Notes: generated by a model not told the origin, from the letters alone. DNA of 34,250 bases from Bacteroidales bacterium UBA4788 (GCA_002402965.1 DHGW01000031.1:2487-36736), one strand, 5' to 3'; shown: positions 16,756 to 25,365, counted from the stretch's first letter. Translations and numbers: made by a program.

Positions 16756-17382
16756 TCAGGCAGCCGGCTTGCTTTTCTGTGTGTGGAAATAGGTGAGTCC
16801 GTTGATCTCGGTCATGCCTACAAGCTCAAGCCCCGCCTCCTTAAGCAGGTTGGTGACGCTCCTCCTGGTCAGGTACCGGTTGGTCCTGGAATCTATGAAG
16901 CTGTACATCCTGTTTATAAAGGGAATCCTTGACTCAATGCCATTCTCGTATGCCTCTGCCTTTTCTGACATCTGTTTCGGCAGGTTGCCGTACTTGTCTG
17001 CAAAAGCGCTCTGCGTCCTGTTGTCGCTGAAACAGCCGATAAAATTGCTGTTTAAAGGGAGAAGGCCTGTGATCTGCTTCAGAAAATCCTTTACCTCCCT
17101 GATGTGGTTGAGTTGCCTGAGGGTGATAACGGTTCTTATGCCTTTCATATCCTCGGCATCATAAAAATAGTGACGTGACGAAGGAATGACAAGCATGCCC
17201 GATTCCTTTATCAGGTTCATGCGGTCAAGGTAATCTATCAGGCTCTGACGAACTTCAAGGTCCAGCTCGTCGAACAGGTGAATGAGCCCGCTGTCCCTCA
17301 AAGACAACTTCCTCTGGCTCACCTTCATAACAGAGTGATCCTTTATTGTTTCGTTATTCAGTCCGATGACTCCTTTTTCCAT
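16756..17382 (-). CDS. Conserved Bacteroidota protein, methyltransferase-like C-terminal half
   Basis: 208 residues, no signal peptide. The central and C-terminal part (about 75-200: DMKGIRTVITLRQLNHIREV, GLLPLNSNFIGCFSDN, RSVTNLLKEAGLELVGMTEI, NGLTYFHTQK) resembles a segment found at the N-terminus of some Bacteroidota sugar transferases, where it has the order of a class I methyltransferase fold: strand-loop-FIGC, then a helix and GxEL....NGLTYF. The SAM-binding glycine motif is not visible, so methyltransferase activity is doubtful. No polysaccharide genes are adjacent. Its own promoter lies at 17463-17495. Function is not assigned; an adaptor or degenerate methyltransferase is possible. 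Confidence 0.6.
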   Translation of the reverse strand: MEKGVIGLNNETIKDHSVMKVSQRKLSLRDSGLIHLFDELDLEVRQSLIDYLDRMNLIKESGMLVIPSSRHYFYDAEDMKGIRTVITLRQLNHIREVKDFLKQITGLLPLNSNFIGCFSDNRTQSAFADKYGNLPKQMSEKAEAYENGIESRIPFINRMYSFIDSRTNRYLTRRSVTNLLKEAGLELVGMTEINGLTYFHTQKSKPAA

Positions 17383-17462
17383 CTTCTACGTCAGATGCCT
17401 TTACTTTAGCAATTTTTGTGCCACTTGGATTATACAGCTCCCTTTTGCCGGGATTTTCATTT

Positions 17463-17495
17463 CAAATTTACTGACTACTATTCATAACACCCAAA
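17463..17495 (-). promoter_or_regulatory. Bacteroidota consensus promoter for the 16756-17382 gene
   Basis: On the minus strand TTTG (17495-17492), 21 bases, then TAAATTTG (17470-17463) fits the consensus. The leader to the ATG at 17382 would be about 75 bases. Confidence 0.75.
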
Positions 17496-17635
17496 CTATT
17501 TTGATGTTCACATGCTACCCGTTGACAAACGGAACCAAACAGGAGACAGGCACTGTCTTTCAACTCCGGCTTGGGCCGTGAGTGCCGGTAATCTCGCGCA
17601 GTATGTACTTGTATCGCGTAGAAAGCGAATGTATA

Positions 17636-17914
17636 TCAGTGTTCGATACGAAACTCCCTGTAGCCTGCCGGTATTCCTTCACTCACCTCTGTGGCATCGA
17701 CGTATCCCCTTCCGGGTCCTCCCCTGCACCAAGCTGCAAATTCCTCGAGTTGCTCCCTGCTTCCCTCCGCCTCTATACATACACTGCCGTCAGACATATT
17801 CTTCACATAACCGGTGATCCCCCGCTTCCAGGCCTCGCGGGCGGTGCCCCACCGGAAACCCACTCCCTGCACCAAACCTGTGACATGTATCCTGTAAAGA
17901 ACTTTCTTTTCCAT
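17636..17914 (-). CDS. acyP: Acylphosphatase
   Basis: 92 residues, full length for the family. The phosphate-binding loop VTGLVQGVGFRWGT (11-24) carries the catalytic Arg21, and GITGYVKNMSDGSVCIEAEG (32-51) carries the catalytic Asn39. The C-terminal strand YREFRIEH is typical. It hydrolyses acyl phosphates such as carbamoyl or acetyl phosphate in the cytoplasm. It is monocistronic, with 165 bases to the divergent penicillin-binding protein gene. Confidence 0.95.
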   Translation of the reverse strand: MEKKVLYRIHVTGLVQGVGFRWGTAREAWKRGITGYVKNMSDGSVCIEAEGSREQLEEFAAWCRGGPGRGYVDATEVSEGIPAGYREFRIEH

Positions 17915-18079
17915 CTGTCAGGAATTACGATGAAACGAGCAGGATCAGATCATTGTATTATTTTTACCTTCAATTTGAGTTAAATTTATGCAATTTCGAG
18001 CCGGATTTCAAGCCGAAACAACATCAGTTCAAACATTTTTCATTATGATTCATTCCAAAAACATAGAATACACCCGGAG

Positions 18080-20191
18080 ATGAAGAGGGGATGGAAAATA
18101 TCGATAGTGTCACTGGCCGTGATAATCTTCATACCCCTGTTCTTTATCAGCTCCGTATACGCGGGACTCTTCGGGCGCCTGCCCGGAAAAAAGGATCTCA
18201 GAAACTACAGGAATTCAACAGCATCACTTGTGCTCTCCTCAGAAGGAGAGATTATCGGCAAGTTCTATTCAGAAAATCGTACCAGCATTACCTTTGACCA
18301 GATACCGCCTCACCTGATCAACGCCCTGGTCGCTACAGAGGATGCCCGTTTCTATGAGCACTCGGGAGTGGACTCGCGGAGTCTGGTGAGGGTGTTTTTC
18401 AAGACCATTATCTTCAACGAACGGAGTGCCGGCGGGGGCAGCACCATTACACAGCAGCTGGCAAAGAACATGTACGGAAGGAAGGATTACCTCATCCTCT
18501 CCGTTTTTCTGAACAAGACCCGGGAGGTCCTCCTCGCAAGGCGAATCGAAAAGGTTTACACAAAAGAGGAGATACTTAACCTCTACCTGAATACCGTCTC
18601 ATTCGGTGAGAACCTCTACGGTATAGAGTCAGCCTCGCAGAGGTACTTCAGCCACAGGACCGTCGATCTCAGGATCGAGGAATCGGCTCTCCTCACCGGC
18701 ATGCTCAAGGCAAATACCTCCTTCAACCCTCGTCTCTATCCTGACAATGCCGTCAGCAGGAGAAACGTGGTGCTTGGTCAGATGGAGAAGTACGGCTATC
18801 TCGACAGAAGTACTGCCGACTCATTGAGCGCGCTTCCGCTGAATCTCAACTACAACAAGACCGACATTACTGGTCCGGCCGATTACTTCCTTGTGAGGGT
18901 GAGGATGGAGGCTGACCGCATCCTCAGGGATATATCCGCATACCGTGGCAGACAGTGGGACATTGAGAGGGACGGGCTGATCATCAGAACCACCCTCAGC
19001 CTGCCGTTGCAGCGCGCTTCCGGGGAAGCATTTGAATCGCATCTATCGAAGATGCAGAAGAGGCTCGACGAGCAGTACAGCACATCATCCGGACGCAGGG
19101 CGCTGAAAGAGATACCTGACAGCCTGAAGAAGATGATGACCACCCTGCAGGCCGGCCTGCTTGCCATCGATCCGTTCACCGGTGCCGTACTGGCATGGGC
19201 AGGAGGTATCGACTTCAAAACGCAGCCTTATGACCAGATACTGGCCAGGCGGCAGCTGGCCTCCGTTTTCAAACCCTTCATTTTTGCAGCAGCCCTGGAA
19301 GACGGGGTGGAGCCCTGCCGCTATCTCGACAACGATTCGATAACCCTCTCGGGATTCAACAACTGGAGTCCGGAGAACTACAACCATTCATACGGTGGCA
19401 AATATTCACTTGCCGGCGCCCTGGCTCAGTCGATGAACATTCCCACTTTCAGCCTCTTTCTGATGATTGGGTTCGACAAGGTTGAAAGGCTCTGGAGAGA
19501 TATGGGCTTTTCATATCCCCTGGTGGACATGCCTTCGCTGGCAATGGGAACTGCAGAAGCAAGCATACTCGAGCTGGCCCTGGCATATTCATCCTTTGTC
19601 AACGGCGGGGTAAAGATCTCTCCCCATATGATTGAGTCAGTCAAAGCGCCTGACGGAAGGATACTATGGCAATACACTCCGCCAGGCCACCTCGGGAGGG
19701 TTCTCTCTGAACGTTCGGCCATGCTCATGAGCGCCATGCTGCAGAAAGCCATCAGGGAGGGCACCGGTGCCTCTGTGTACAGCACCTACGGGGTGAAGGT
19801 GCCGCTAGCAGGCAAGACGGGTACCTCGCAGAACTATGCCGATGCATGGTTCGCTGCCTTCAACCCCGGACTGGTGATAGTGAGCCGGGTCGGAGCCTCC
19901 TCGCCGTCCATCCACTTCAATAACGGCCGATATGGCTCTGGAAGCGCCCTGGCGCTGCCCCTGGTGGCGCTGACCCTCAAAAAGGCAGAAAAGGAGAAAG
20001 AACTGATGAACAGGATCAATGTTCCCTTCGAACCTCTGCCTCCCGAACTGGCAATGGCGCTCGATTGCCCCGACTTCAGGGATAAAACTTTCTTTGACAG
20101 GCTCTTCGACCTCTTCGAGGAGAAGGAAATCAATTATGAGGAAGCAGGCAGGCGCAGGCGTATAATCCGTGGCCGGATCTTCAGGCGCTGA
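18080..20191 (+). CDS. Bifunctional class A penicillin-binding protein (PBP1A-like)
   Basis: 703 residues, anchored by one N-terminal membrane helix (about 7-30). The glycosyltransferase 51 domain (about 50-240) has the catalytic ATEDARFYEHSG block (Glu87), GGGSTITQQLAKNMYGRK and RRIEKVYTKEEILNLYLN. The transpeptidase domain (about 355-640) has the active-site SxxK as ASVFKPF (Ser395, Lys398), SMN (451-453) and KTGTSQ (579-584). It polymerises lipid II and cross-links peptidoglycan in the periplasm. The motif before the active Ser is RQLAS rather than the usual RQPGS, a mild variation. The C-terminus is short and basic (RRRRIIRGRIFRR). The frame is intact and probably monocistronic. Confidence 0.94.
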   Translation: MKRGWKISIVSLAVIIFIPLFFISSVYAGLFGRLPGKKDLRNYRNSTASLVLSSEGEIIGKFYSENRTSITFDQIPPHLINALVATEDARFYEHSGVDSRSLVRVFFKTIIFNERSAGGGSTITQQLAKNMYGRKDYLILSVFLNKTREVLLARRIEKVYTKEEILNLYLNTVSFGENLYGIESASQRYFSHRTVDLRIEESALLTGMLKANTSFNPRLYPDNAVSRRNVVLGQMEKYGYLDRSTADSLSALPLNLNYNKTDITGPADYFLVRVRMEADRILRDISAYRGRQWDIERDGLIIRTTLSLPLQRASGEAFESHLSKMQKRLDEQYSTSSGRRALKEIPDSLKKMMTTLQAGLLAIDPFTGAVLAWAGGIDFKTQPYDQILARRQLASVFKPFIFAAALEDGVEPCRYLDNDSITLSGFNNWSPENYNHSYGGKYSLAGALAQSMNIPTFSLFLMIGFDKVERLWRDMGFSYPLVDMPSLAMGTAEASILELALAYSSFVNGGVKISPHMIESVKAPDGRILWQYTPPGHLGRVLSERSAMLMSAMLQKAIREGTGASVYSTYGVKVPLAGKTGTSQNYADAWFAAFNPGLVIVSRVGASSPSIHFNNGRYGSGSALALPLVALTLKKAEKEKELMNRINVPFEPLPPELAMALDCPDFRDKTFFDRLFDLFEEKEINYEEAGRRRRIIRGRIFRR

Positions 20192-20249
20192 ATTTCATCA
20201 AAACTTCATCATTGATCACTTACTTGCGCCTCTGTAGTACAAACCAAAA

Positions 20250-21086
20250 ATGAAAAGCATGATGAAAAAGAGTGTAACCTTATTGTTAACAGCGGTATTG
20301 ATCCTTATCGCCGGAGCATGCAACGAAATAAGAAACGGAGATGACCAGGGAAGAGTGGTCCTGAAGGTCACGGACGCCCCGTTTGACATCAGCAACATTG
20401 AATCAGCCATGGTGACTATTACCAGGATTGAGCTCAGGAAGGTTGGTGACGGCATCAGCGACGGTAATCCCTTCATCACCCTCTCGGAAGATACGATTAC
20501 CATTGACCTGATTGACCTGAGGAACGGTGTTACCGAAACCCTGCTCGACCTGGAGATCCCCTCCGGTGAATATGACCTGGTAAGGCTCTATGTGTATGAG
20601 GCGGGCCTTAAGCTGAAGGACTCGGATGAGATACACACGGTGAAAGTACCAGGCGGCAGCCAGACAGGCATTAAAATCTTCCTCCGCCCGGCGCTTGAGG
20701 TATCTGAGGGTAATCTTGCTGAGATCCTTCTCGACGTTGATCTCTCAAGGTCATTCATTATGAGAGGCAACCCGGCTCACAGCAACGGATTCATCTTCAA
20801 GCCTGTGATAAGAGCGGCCAACATGGCGAAGGCAGGCTGCGTAAGGGGAGTTGTGACTGACACTGCAGGTTTGAAGATCAGTGAGGCCAGCGTATGGATT
20901 GAGCAAGATACGGTTCTCGCAACTGCGTTTACTGACTCACTGGGATTCTATGCCATCATAGGGGTGCCCGCCGGAGAATATGCTGTTTCGGCCACGAAGG
21001 AGGGTTATGATACCGTCCGTTTTGAAGGCATAAATATTATTGCCGGCAATAGAACCATTCAGGATTTTGAGCTGACTAAAAAGTAA
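20250..21086 (+). CDS. DUF4382 lipoprotein with C-terminal carboxypeptidase-regulatory-like domain
   Basis: 278 residues. The lipoprotein signal ends at LILIAGAC (Cys24). A DUF4382 domain follows (about 34-190): GRVVLKVTDAPFDISNIESA, VTITRIELRK, then the DLIDLRNGVTETLLDLEIPSGEYDLVRLYV block. Last is a CarboxypepD-regulatory-like sandwich (about 195-275, GCVRGVVTDTAGLKISEASV and GFYAIIGVPAGEYAVSATKEGYD). Such proteins are exported to the periplasm or cell surface; their function is unknown. The transcript ends at the strong terminator 21118-21150. A second in-frame ATG at 20262 (MKKSVTLLL) is an equally good start. Confidence 0.88.
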   Translation: MKSMMKKSVTLLLTAVLILIAGACNEIRNGDDQGRVVLKVTDAPFDISNIESAMVTITRIELRKVGDGISDGNPFITLSEDTITIDLIDLRNGVTETLLDLEIPSGEYDLVRLYVYEAGLKLKDSDEIHTVKVPGGSQTGIKIFLRPALEVSEGNLAEILLDVDLSRSFIMRGNPAHSNGFIFKPVIRAANMAKAGCVRGVVTDTAGLKISEASVWIEQDTVLATAFTDSLGFYAIIGVPAGEYAVSATKEGYDTVRFEGINIIAGNRTIQDFELTKK

Positions 21087-21117
21087 ACAACTGATTGATT
21101 TGAATTTGGCTTAAAAT

Positions 21118-21155
21118 AAAGCCGTGCCGCTGATGGCACGGCTTTTGTTTTTTTT
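21118..21155 (+). terminator. Intrinsic terminator after the DUF4382 gene
   Basis: Perfect 11-base stem AAAGCCGTGCC (21118-21128) / GGCACGGCTTT (21135-21145), 6-base loop, then a T-rich run (TTTTGTTTTTTTT). Its T-run also contains the -33 box of the next promoter. Confidence 0.92.
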
Positions 21156-21175
21156 CATTTTAATTACTAAATTTG
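21144..21175 (+). promoter_or_regulatory. Bacteroidota consensus promoter for the M48-hflK-hflC operon
   Basis: TTTG (21144-21147), a 20-base spacer and TAAATTTG (21168-21175) match the consensus exactly. The -33 box sits in the T-run of the preceding terminator. The predicted leader is about 60 bases. Confidence 0.78.
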
Positions 21176-21242
21176 GATGTCTACCTTCAAAAAGCTGCCG
21201 GAAAACTAACCCCGGTCATTAAGGAACCAAACAACAGAAGAA

Positions 21243-22709
21243 ATGAAAAAAAGACGCGTACTGATGTTTGTGGCAATAATATCCATTGCACTTGCAGCAG
21301 TAATTTCCTGTGCTGTCAATCCTGTAACCGGGAAGAAGCAGATCATGCTTATGTCAGAAGCTCAGGAGGTACAACTGGGAATATCATATCACCCGCAGGT
21401 GATGGCAACTTTCGGAGAGTATACAGATCCGGGGATGCAGGCTTTTGTGCAGGCAAAGGGTGCGGAAATGGGGAAGCTGTCACACCGGCCGAACCTGGAA
21501 TATCACGTCAAGGTGGTTGATTCGCCGGTCATAAACGCTTTTGCCGTCCCGGGAGGATACATCTATCTTACCAGGGGCATAATGGCCAACTTCAACAACG
21601 AGGCTGAATTTATGGGTGTCCTTGGTCACGAGATGGGTCATGTGGCAGCCCGCCACTCAGTAAGCCAGCAGACAAAGCAGCAGCTTGGCACCCTGCTGCT
21701 CATCGGAGGGATGATTGCTTCGGAGAAGTTCGCCAACTATGCCGAGGCTGCCATGCAGGGCATGCAACTGCTCTTCCTCAGTTTCAGCCGCGAAGATGAG
21801 CGCCAGGCTGATCAGCTCGGCGTTGAGTATGCATCCAGGACAGGATATGACGCAGCCAAAATGGCCGATTTTTACAAGGTACTCATCAAGATGAATCTCT
21901 CTGAGACTGAGGGAGGCGTACCTACGTTCCTCTCCACCCATCCCGATCCGGGTGACCGCTACAATGCGGTTCTGAGGGACTCAAAACTCTGGCAGGACAG
22001 CCTTCATCTACCCTCCTACAAGGTGAACTCTGACGCCTACCTTCAGATGATTGACGGAATAATATACGGAGAAGATCCGAAACAGGGGTATACTATGGAT
22101 AATACCTTCTATCATCCCGAGATGAAGTTCAAATTCTCATATCCTCTGGGATGGGAGCTCACCAATGCCCCGACACAGGTCATTGTTCAGCCTTCCGACG
22201 GCAAGGCTCTGATACTCTTCACGCTGGCCAACCAGAAAACGCTGGATGCAGCCGTAGACAGCACCCTGGCCCGGTACGGACTGACGCTGCAGCGGGCTGA
22301 GAGAAGAACCGTCAACGGAATGCCTGCAGTCATCACCCTCTCCAAACAACAGACCCAGGACCAGTCAACGGGAGCCACGGGTTCAAACTCCGTCATCTCC
22401 TATTTCATCGATTACGGATCAGTGTTCTTCGTTTTCCACGGCGTCTCCACCGATGCTGACTTTGCAAGCTATTCTCCCACCATGGAGGCATCAATGAAGA
22501 CCTTTGCCAGGCTCACTGACCCGTCAAGGCTCAATGTCAAGCCGAAGAGGGTTTTCGTTAAAAAGGCTCCGCGTGCCGGGACGCTGGCCGGTACATTCAG
22601 CTACTTCGGCATGCCGCAGGCCATGATGGAAGAACTGGCTCTGCTGAACAATATGGAACTCAATGACCAGGTGCCGGCAGGCAAATCCATAAAAATAGTC
22701 TCTGAATAA
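21243..22709 (+). CDS. M48 family zinc metalloprotease, lipoprotein
   Basis: 488 residues. The lipoprotein signal ends at ALAAVISC (Cys23) and is followed by AVNPVTGKKQIMLMSEAQEV, the typical start of periplasmic M48 proteases. The zinc site is LGHEMGHVAARH (His129, Glu130, His133), with the third ligand Glu186 in REDERQAD. STHPDPGDR (about 234-242) is the conserved segment after the protease core. The remainder (about 280-440) is a beta-rich domain, and the last 45 residues (GTLAGTFSYFGM to VPAGKSIKIVSE) look like a LysM-type or tail module. BepA/LoiP-type relatives degrade or refold misassembled envelope proteins. It is first in an operon with hflK (11-base gap) and hflC, suggesting shared membrane quality control. 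Confidence 0.93.
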   Translation: MKKRRVLMFVAIISIALAAVISCAVNPVTGKKQIMLMSEAQEVQLGISYHPQVMATFGEYTDPGMQAFVQAKGAEMGKLSHRPNLEYHVKVVDSPVINAFAVPGGYIYLTRGIMANFNNEAEFMGVLGHEMGHVAARHSVSQQTKQQLGTLLLIGGMIASEKFANYAEAAMQGMQLLFLSFSREDERQADQLGVEYASRTGYDAAKMADFYKVLIKMNLSETEGGVPTFLSTHPDPGDRYNAVLRDSKLWQDSLHLPSYKVNSDAYLQMIDGIIYGEDPKQGYTMDNTFYHPEMKFKFSYPLGWELTNAPTQVIVQPSDGKALILFTLANQKTLDAAVDSTLARYGLTLQRAERRTVNGMPAVITLSKQQTQDQSTGATGSNSVISYFIDYGSVFFVFHGVSTDADFASYSPTMEASMKTFARLTDPSRLNVKPKRVFVKKAPRAGTLAGTFSYFGMPQAMMEELALLNNMELNDQVPAGKSIKIVSE

Positions 22710-22720
22710 ACTGACAGACA

Positions 22721-23698
22721 TTGGCAGACCAGACATACAGCAAATCAGGCTTCATGGCCTGGATGGACAAAAACGGGCTCTACCTGAAATACGGTTCCAT
22801 CGCCCTGTTGGTACTCATCCTGCTTGCAACCACCCTTTTTCAGGTCCAGCCTGAGGAAGTGGGAATAATCACCCGTTTCGGAAAGTATGTCCGAAAGGTT
22901 GAGCCGGGCCTTAACCTTAAAGTTCCTGTTATTGAGAAACTTTATAAGGTCGCTGTTGAGAGGCAGCAGAAGGAGGAATTCGGTTTCCGTACCACTGCTC
23001 CCGGCGTCAGGTCGGAATATACAAAGGAGGGTACTGTCAATGAGTCTCTCATGCTCACCGGTGATCTAAACCTTGCTGATGTGGAGTGGGTGGTTCAGTA
23101 CCGCATCGAAGACCCTTACAGCTTCCTTTTCAGAGTGCGGGAGCCGATAGTCGCACTGCGTGATATCTCCGAGGCTTCAATGCGCGAGATAGTGGGAGAC
23201 CGTACTGTGAACGAGGTTCTGACGGTGGGAAGGGCGGAGATAGCCTCAAGTGTGCATCAGAAGATACAGGAGCTATGCGCAGAGTACTCACTCGGGATAA
23301 GGATCGAGCAGGTAGTGCTCCAGGATGTCAATCCCCCTGACCAGGTCAAGGATGCTTTCAATGATGTCAACCAGGCACAGCAGGAAAGAGAGACACTCAT
23401 AAACCAGGCCCGGTCAGAATACAACAAGGTGATCCCCAAAGCGAAGGGACAGGCGGAGGAGACAGTTCAGCGTGCCGAAGGCTATGCCATGGAGAGGGTG
23501 AACAACGCCCTCGGCGAAGCTTCCCGCTTCAATGCACTCTACTTTGAATATATCAAGGCGCCCGAAGTGACGAAGCGGAGAATATACCTTGAGACCATGG
23601 AGGAGATCCTCCCGCGGGCCGGAAGCAAGATTATTACCGACGAGAGTGGCAATAACCTGATACCACTCCTCCAGATGCAGCTTAACTCAAAGAAGTAA
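22721..23698 (+). CDS. hflK: HflK, SPFH-domain regulator of the FtsH protease
   Basis: 325 residues from a TTG at 22721; the first ATG in frame is 22754 (MAWMDKNG), so the start is uncertain. A membrane helix at about 26-43 is followed by VQPEEVGIITRFGKYVRKVE, the usual SPFH entry. The SPFH domain (about 43-230) includes EPGLNLKVPVIEKLYKV and EIASSVHQKIQELCAEYSLG IRIEQV. A long coiled coil (about 215-275, VNQAQQERETLINQARSEYN) and a C-terminal tail follow. HflK and HflC form a large membrane cage around FtsH and tune its proteolysis. The hflC start is 3 bases after this stop. The preceding M48 protease gene is an unusual but sensible companion. Confidence 0.92.
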   Translation: MADQTYSKSGFMAWMDKNGLYLKYGSIALLVLILLATTLFQVQPEEVGIITRFGKYVRKVEPGLNLKVPVIEKLYKVAVERQQKEEFGFRTTAPGVRSEYTKEGTVNESLMLTGDLNLADVEWVVQYRIEDPYSFLFRVREPIVALRDISEASMREIVGDRTVNEVLTVGRAEIASSVHQKIQELCAEYSLGIRIEQVVLQDVNPPDQVKDAFNDVNQAQQERETLINQARSEYNKVIPKAKGQAEETVQRAEGYAMERVNNALGEASRFNALYFEYIKAPEVTKRRIYLETMEEILPRAGSKIITDESGNNLIPLLQMQLNSKK

Positions 23699-23701
23699 AC
23701 C

Positions 23702-24655
23702 ATGCGCACAAATACCACAAAACTCATCGTAACCATCGCCGTGCTGCTGGTGTCGCTCCTGCTCATCCTCGAGTGCGTTTACAAGGTCAAAGAGACCGAA
23801 CAGGTTGTCGTGACTCAGTTCGGTAAACCCGTCGGAAAGCCGAAGATCACCCCGGGGCTGAAGCTCAAGATGCCCTTTATTCAGCGAGCCAACTTCTTCG
23901 AGAAGAGGTATATGGAGTGGGATGGTGACCCCAACCAGGTGCCGACCAAGGACAAGAAGTTCATCTTCGTTGACACCTATGCAAGATGGCAGATTACCGA
24001 TCCGCTTCAGTTCTTCAAGCGACTGACCGATGAGAGAGGCGCCCAGTCGAGGCTGGCCGATATCCTTGACGGGGAGACCCGTGACCATATTGCAGGCCAT
24101 AACCTCGATGAGGTTGTAAGGTCCGTCAACAGGACACCCGTTTCATCGGGACTCATCGGTGAGGAGACCGGTGACACTCTGAACAACATACTGACAGGGA
24201 GGCAGAAGATCGAGGATATGATCCTGATCTCAGCCAATGACAAGGCAAAGGACCTGGGAATTGTTATCCTGGATGTGAGAATCAAGCGCCTCAATTATGT
24301 CGAAGAGGTGAGGACGCAGATCTATGAACGCATGAAGAGCGAGCGTTACCGCATAGCTGAGAGGTTCAGGTCGGAGGGCCAGGGAGAGGCTTCGAAGATA
24401 AATGGTGAAAAGGAACGTGACCTGAAGACCATACAGTCGGAGGCATACCGGAAAGCGGAAGAGATCCGCGGCAAAGCCGATGCAAGGGCAGCATCAATCT
24501 ATGCCGGCGCCTATGACCAGTCAGCATCAGCACGAAATCTGTACGGCTTCATGAAGTCGATGGAGACCTTCAGGCTGACATTCGATTCTACAACTACTAT
24601 CATACTTTCCACCGACAGTGAACTTTACAAATACCTGACCGGTTTCAACAAGTGA
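23702..24655 (+). CDS. hflC: HflC, SPFH-domain regulator of the FtsH protease
   Basis: 317 residues. The N-terminal membrane helix (about 7-25, LIVTIAVLLVSLLLILE) is followed by VYKVKETEQVVVTQFGKPVG, the HflC signature opening. ITPGLKLKMPFIQRANFFEK and RYMEWDGDPNQVPTKDKKFI fit HflC from other phyla. The SPFH domain continues to DLGIVILDVRIKRLNYVEEV, then an Ala/Glu-rich coiled coil (RSEGQGEASKINGEKERDLK). The tail FRLTFDSTTTIILSTDSELY KYL is typical of the HflC C-terminus. It is the last gene of the operon, and an intrinsic terminator follows at 24697-24743. Confidence 0.94.
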   Translation: MRTNTTKLIVTIAVLLVSLLLILECVYKVKETEQVVVTQFGKPVGKPKITPGLKLKMPFIQRANFFEKRYMEWDGDPNQVPTKDKKFIFVDTYARWQITDPLQFFKRLTDERGAQSRLADILDGETRDHIAGHNLDEVVRSVNRTPVSSGLIGEETGDTLNNILTGRQKIEDMILISANDKAKDLGIVILDVRIKRLNYVEEVRTQIYERMKSERYRIAERFRSEGQGEASKINGEKERDLKTIQSEAYRKAEEIRGKADARAASIYAGAYDQSASARNLYGFMKSMETFRLTFDSTTTIILSTDSELYKYLTGFNK

Positions 24656-24696
24656 TTCTCTTCTTCCCGTTCGGGGGAGATAAACGGCAGGTCAAA

Positions 24697-24743
24697 GCAA
24701 TATCCAACCGCGGCATATTTCTGTGCCGCGGTTTTATATTGCC
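24697..24743 (+). terminator. Intrinsic terminator after hflC
   Basis: Core stem AACCGCGGCA (24706-24715) / TGCCGCGGTT (24724-24733) with an 8-base loop and a T-rich end. Outer GCAATAT / ATATTGC bases also pair across a small bulge, which suggests use from both directions. Confidence 0.9.
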
Positions 24744-24880
24744 ATTTTTCAGATGATCAGGTCACAGACATCATCATGCCTTTGCCCCCGTTGGTCAATA
24801 CCTTCCATGTATCTGTCAAAAGAGGCTGGCCAAATGCTCTTTCCGAACGTATATTAGTGTAGAAACAGACATCGGAAGAG

Positions 24881-25015
24881 ATGAAAACATACTATCAGAT
24901 AAAAGCAGAAGGAATAGGGATAGTACTGCTCCGGAAAAGGAAAATTGCAAAAGCGCTTCGCAGGTGGTTGCGTGAAAAAGGTTTGTCCTACGAGTACGTT
25001 TTTTACATCCAGTAA
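24881..25015 (+). CDS. Small basic protein, 44 residues, unrecognised
   Basis: ATG at 24881, 8 bases after a purine-rich GGAAGAG that would serve as a ribosome site; stop TAA at 25013-25015. The peptide begins MKTYYQIKAEGIGIVLLRKR and ends with KGLSYEYVFYIQ. A hydrophobic strand is followed by a dense basic helix (RKRKIAKALRRWLREKG). An intrinsic terminator lies 47 bases beyond the stop, and the hflC terminator lies upstream, so this is a separate short transcription unit between two terminators. No exact promoter box was found; TATATTAG at about 24851 is near-consensus only. It could be a real small protein (nucleic-acid binding by charge is a guess) or part of a small RNA. Confidence 0.55.
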   Translation: MKTYYQIKAEGIGIVLLRKRKIAKALRRWLREKGLSYEYVFYIQ

Positions 25016-25062
25016 TCTTTCAGGTACAGGTTCTGTTTAAGAGTTTTTCCGAAGCAGCGAAG

Positions 25063-25088
25063 ACCGGCCCACTCAGGGCCGGTTTTTC
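25063..25088 (+). terminator. Intrinsic terminator after the 44-codon gene
   Basis: Perfect 8-base GC stem ACCGGCCC (25063-25070) / GGGCCGGT (25076-25083) with a 5-base loop, followed by TTTTT. Confidence 0.88.
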
Positions 25089-25194
25089 TATAATTCTGTA
25101 ACCGTTACGCGGCATCTAAAGGTATTCCTTAGCCATATATATGCAATACTTTAACACCTGCCGGGTATGACCGACTGCTGACTACCAACTGTAG

Positions 25195-25222
25195 AAAAGG
25201 CCGCAGTCCGAAGACTGCAGCC
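25195..25222 (-). terminator. Intrinsic terminator for mscL
   Basis: Read on the minus strand, GGCTGCAGTC, a TTCG tetraloop and GACTGCGGCC form a 10-base stem (one mismatch) followed by TTTTC. It lies about 145 bases past the mscL stop. The 25223-25365 stretch between holds nothing recognisable. Confidence 0.82.
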
Positions 25223-25365
25223 TCTGTGTTTATGCCTGATGACTTCCGGATTCAGCCCCTGTCAGGAAAGAACCTGCGCCACCAAAAGTATTTTCTGATT
25301 CTTGCCATAATTCAATTGAGTGCAAATATGCAAACAATTTTCCTTACGGTTTATTGTATCAGCTC

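Noticed and set aside
24785..24880. Riboswitch or structured RNA upstream of the 44-codon gene
   Set aside because: No known riboswitch core could be recognised, and only weak pairings were visible.
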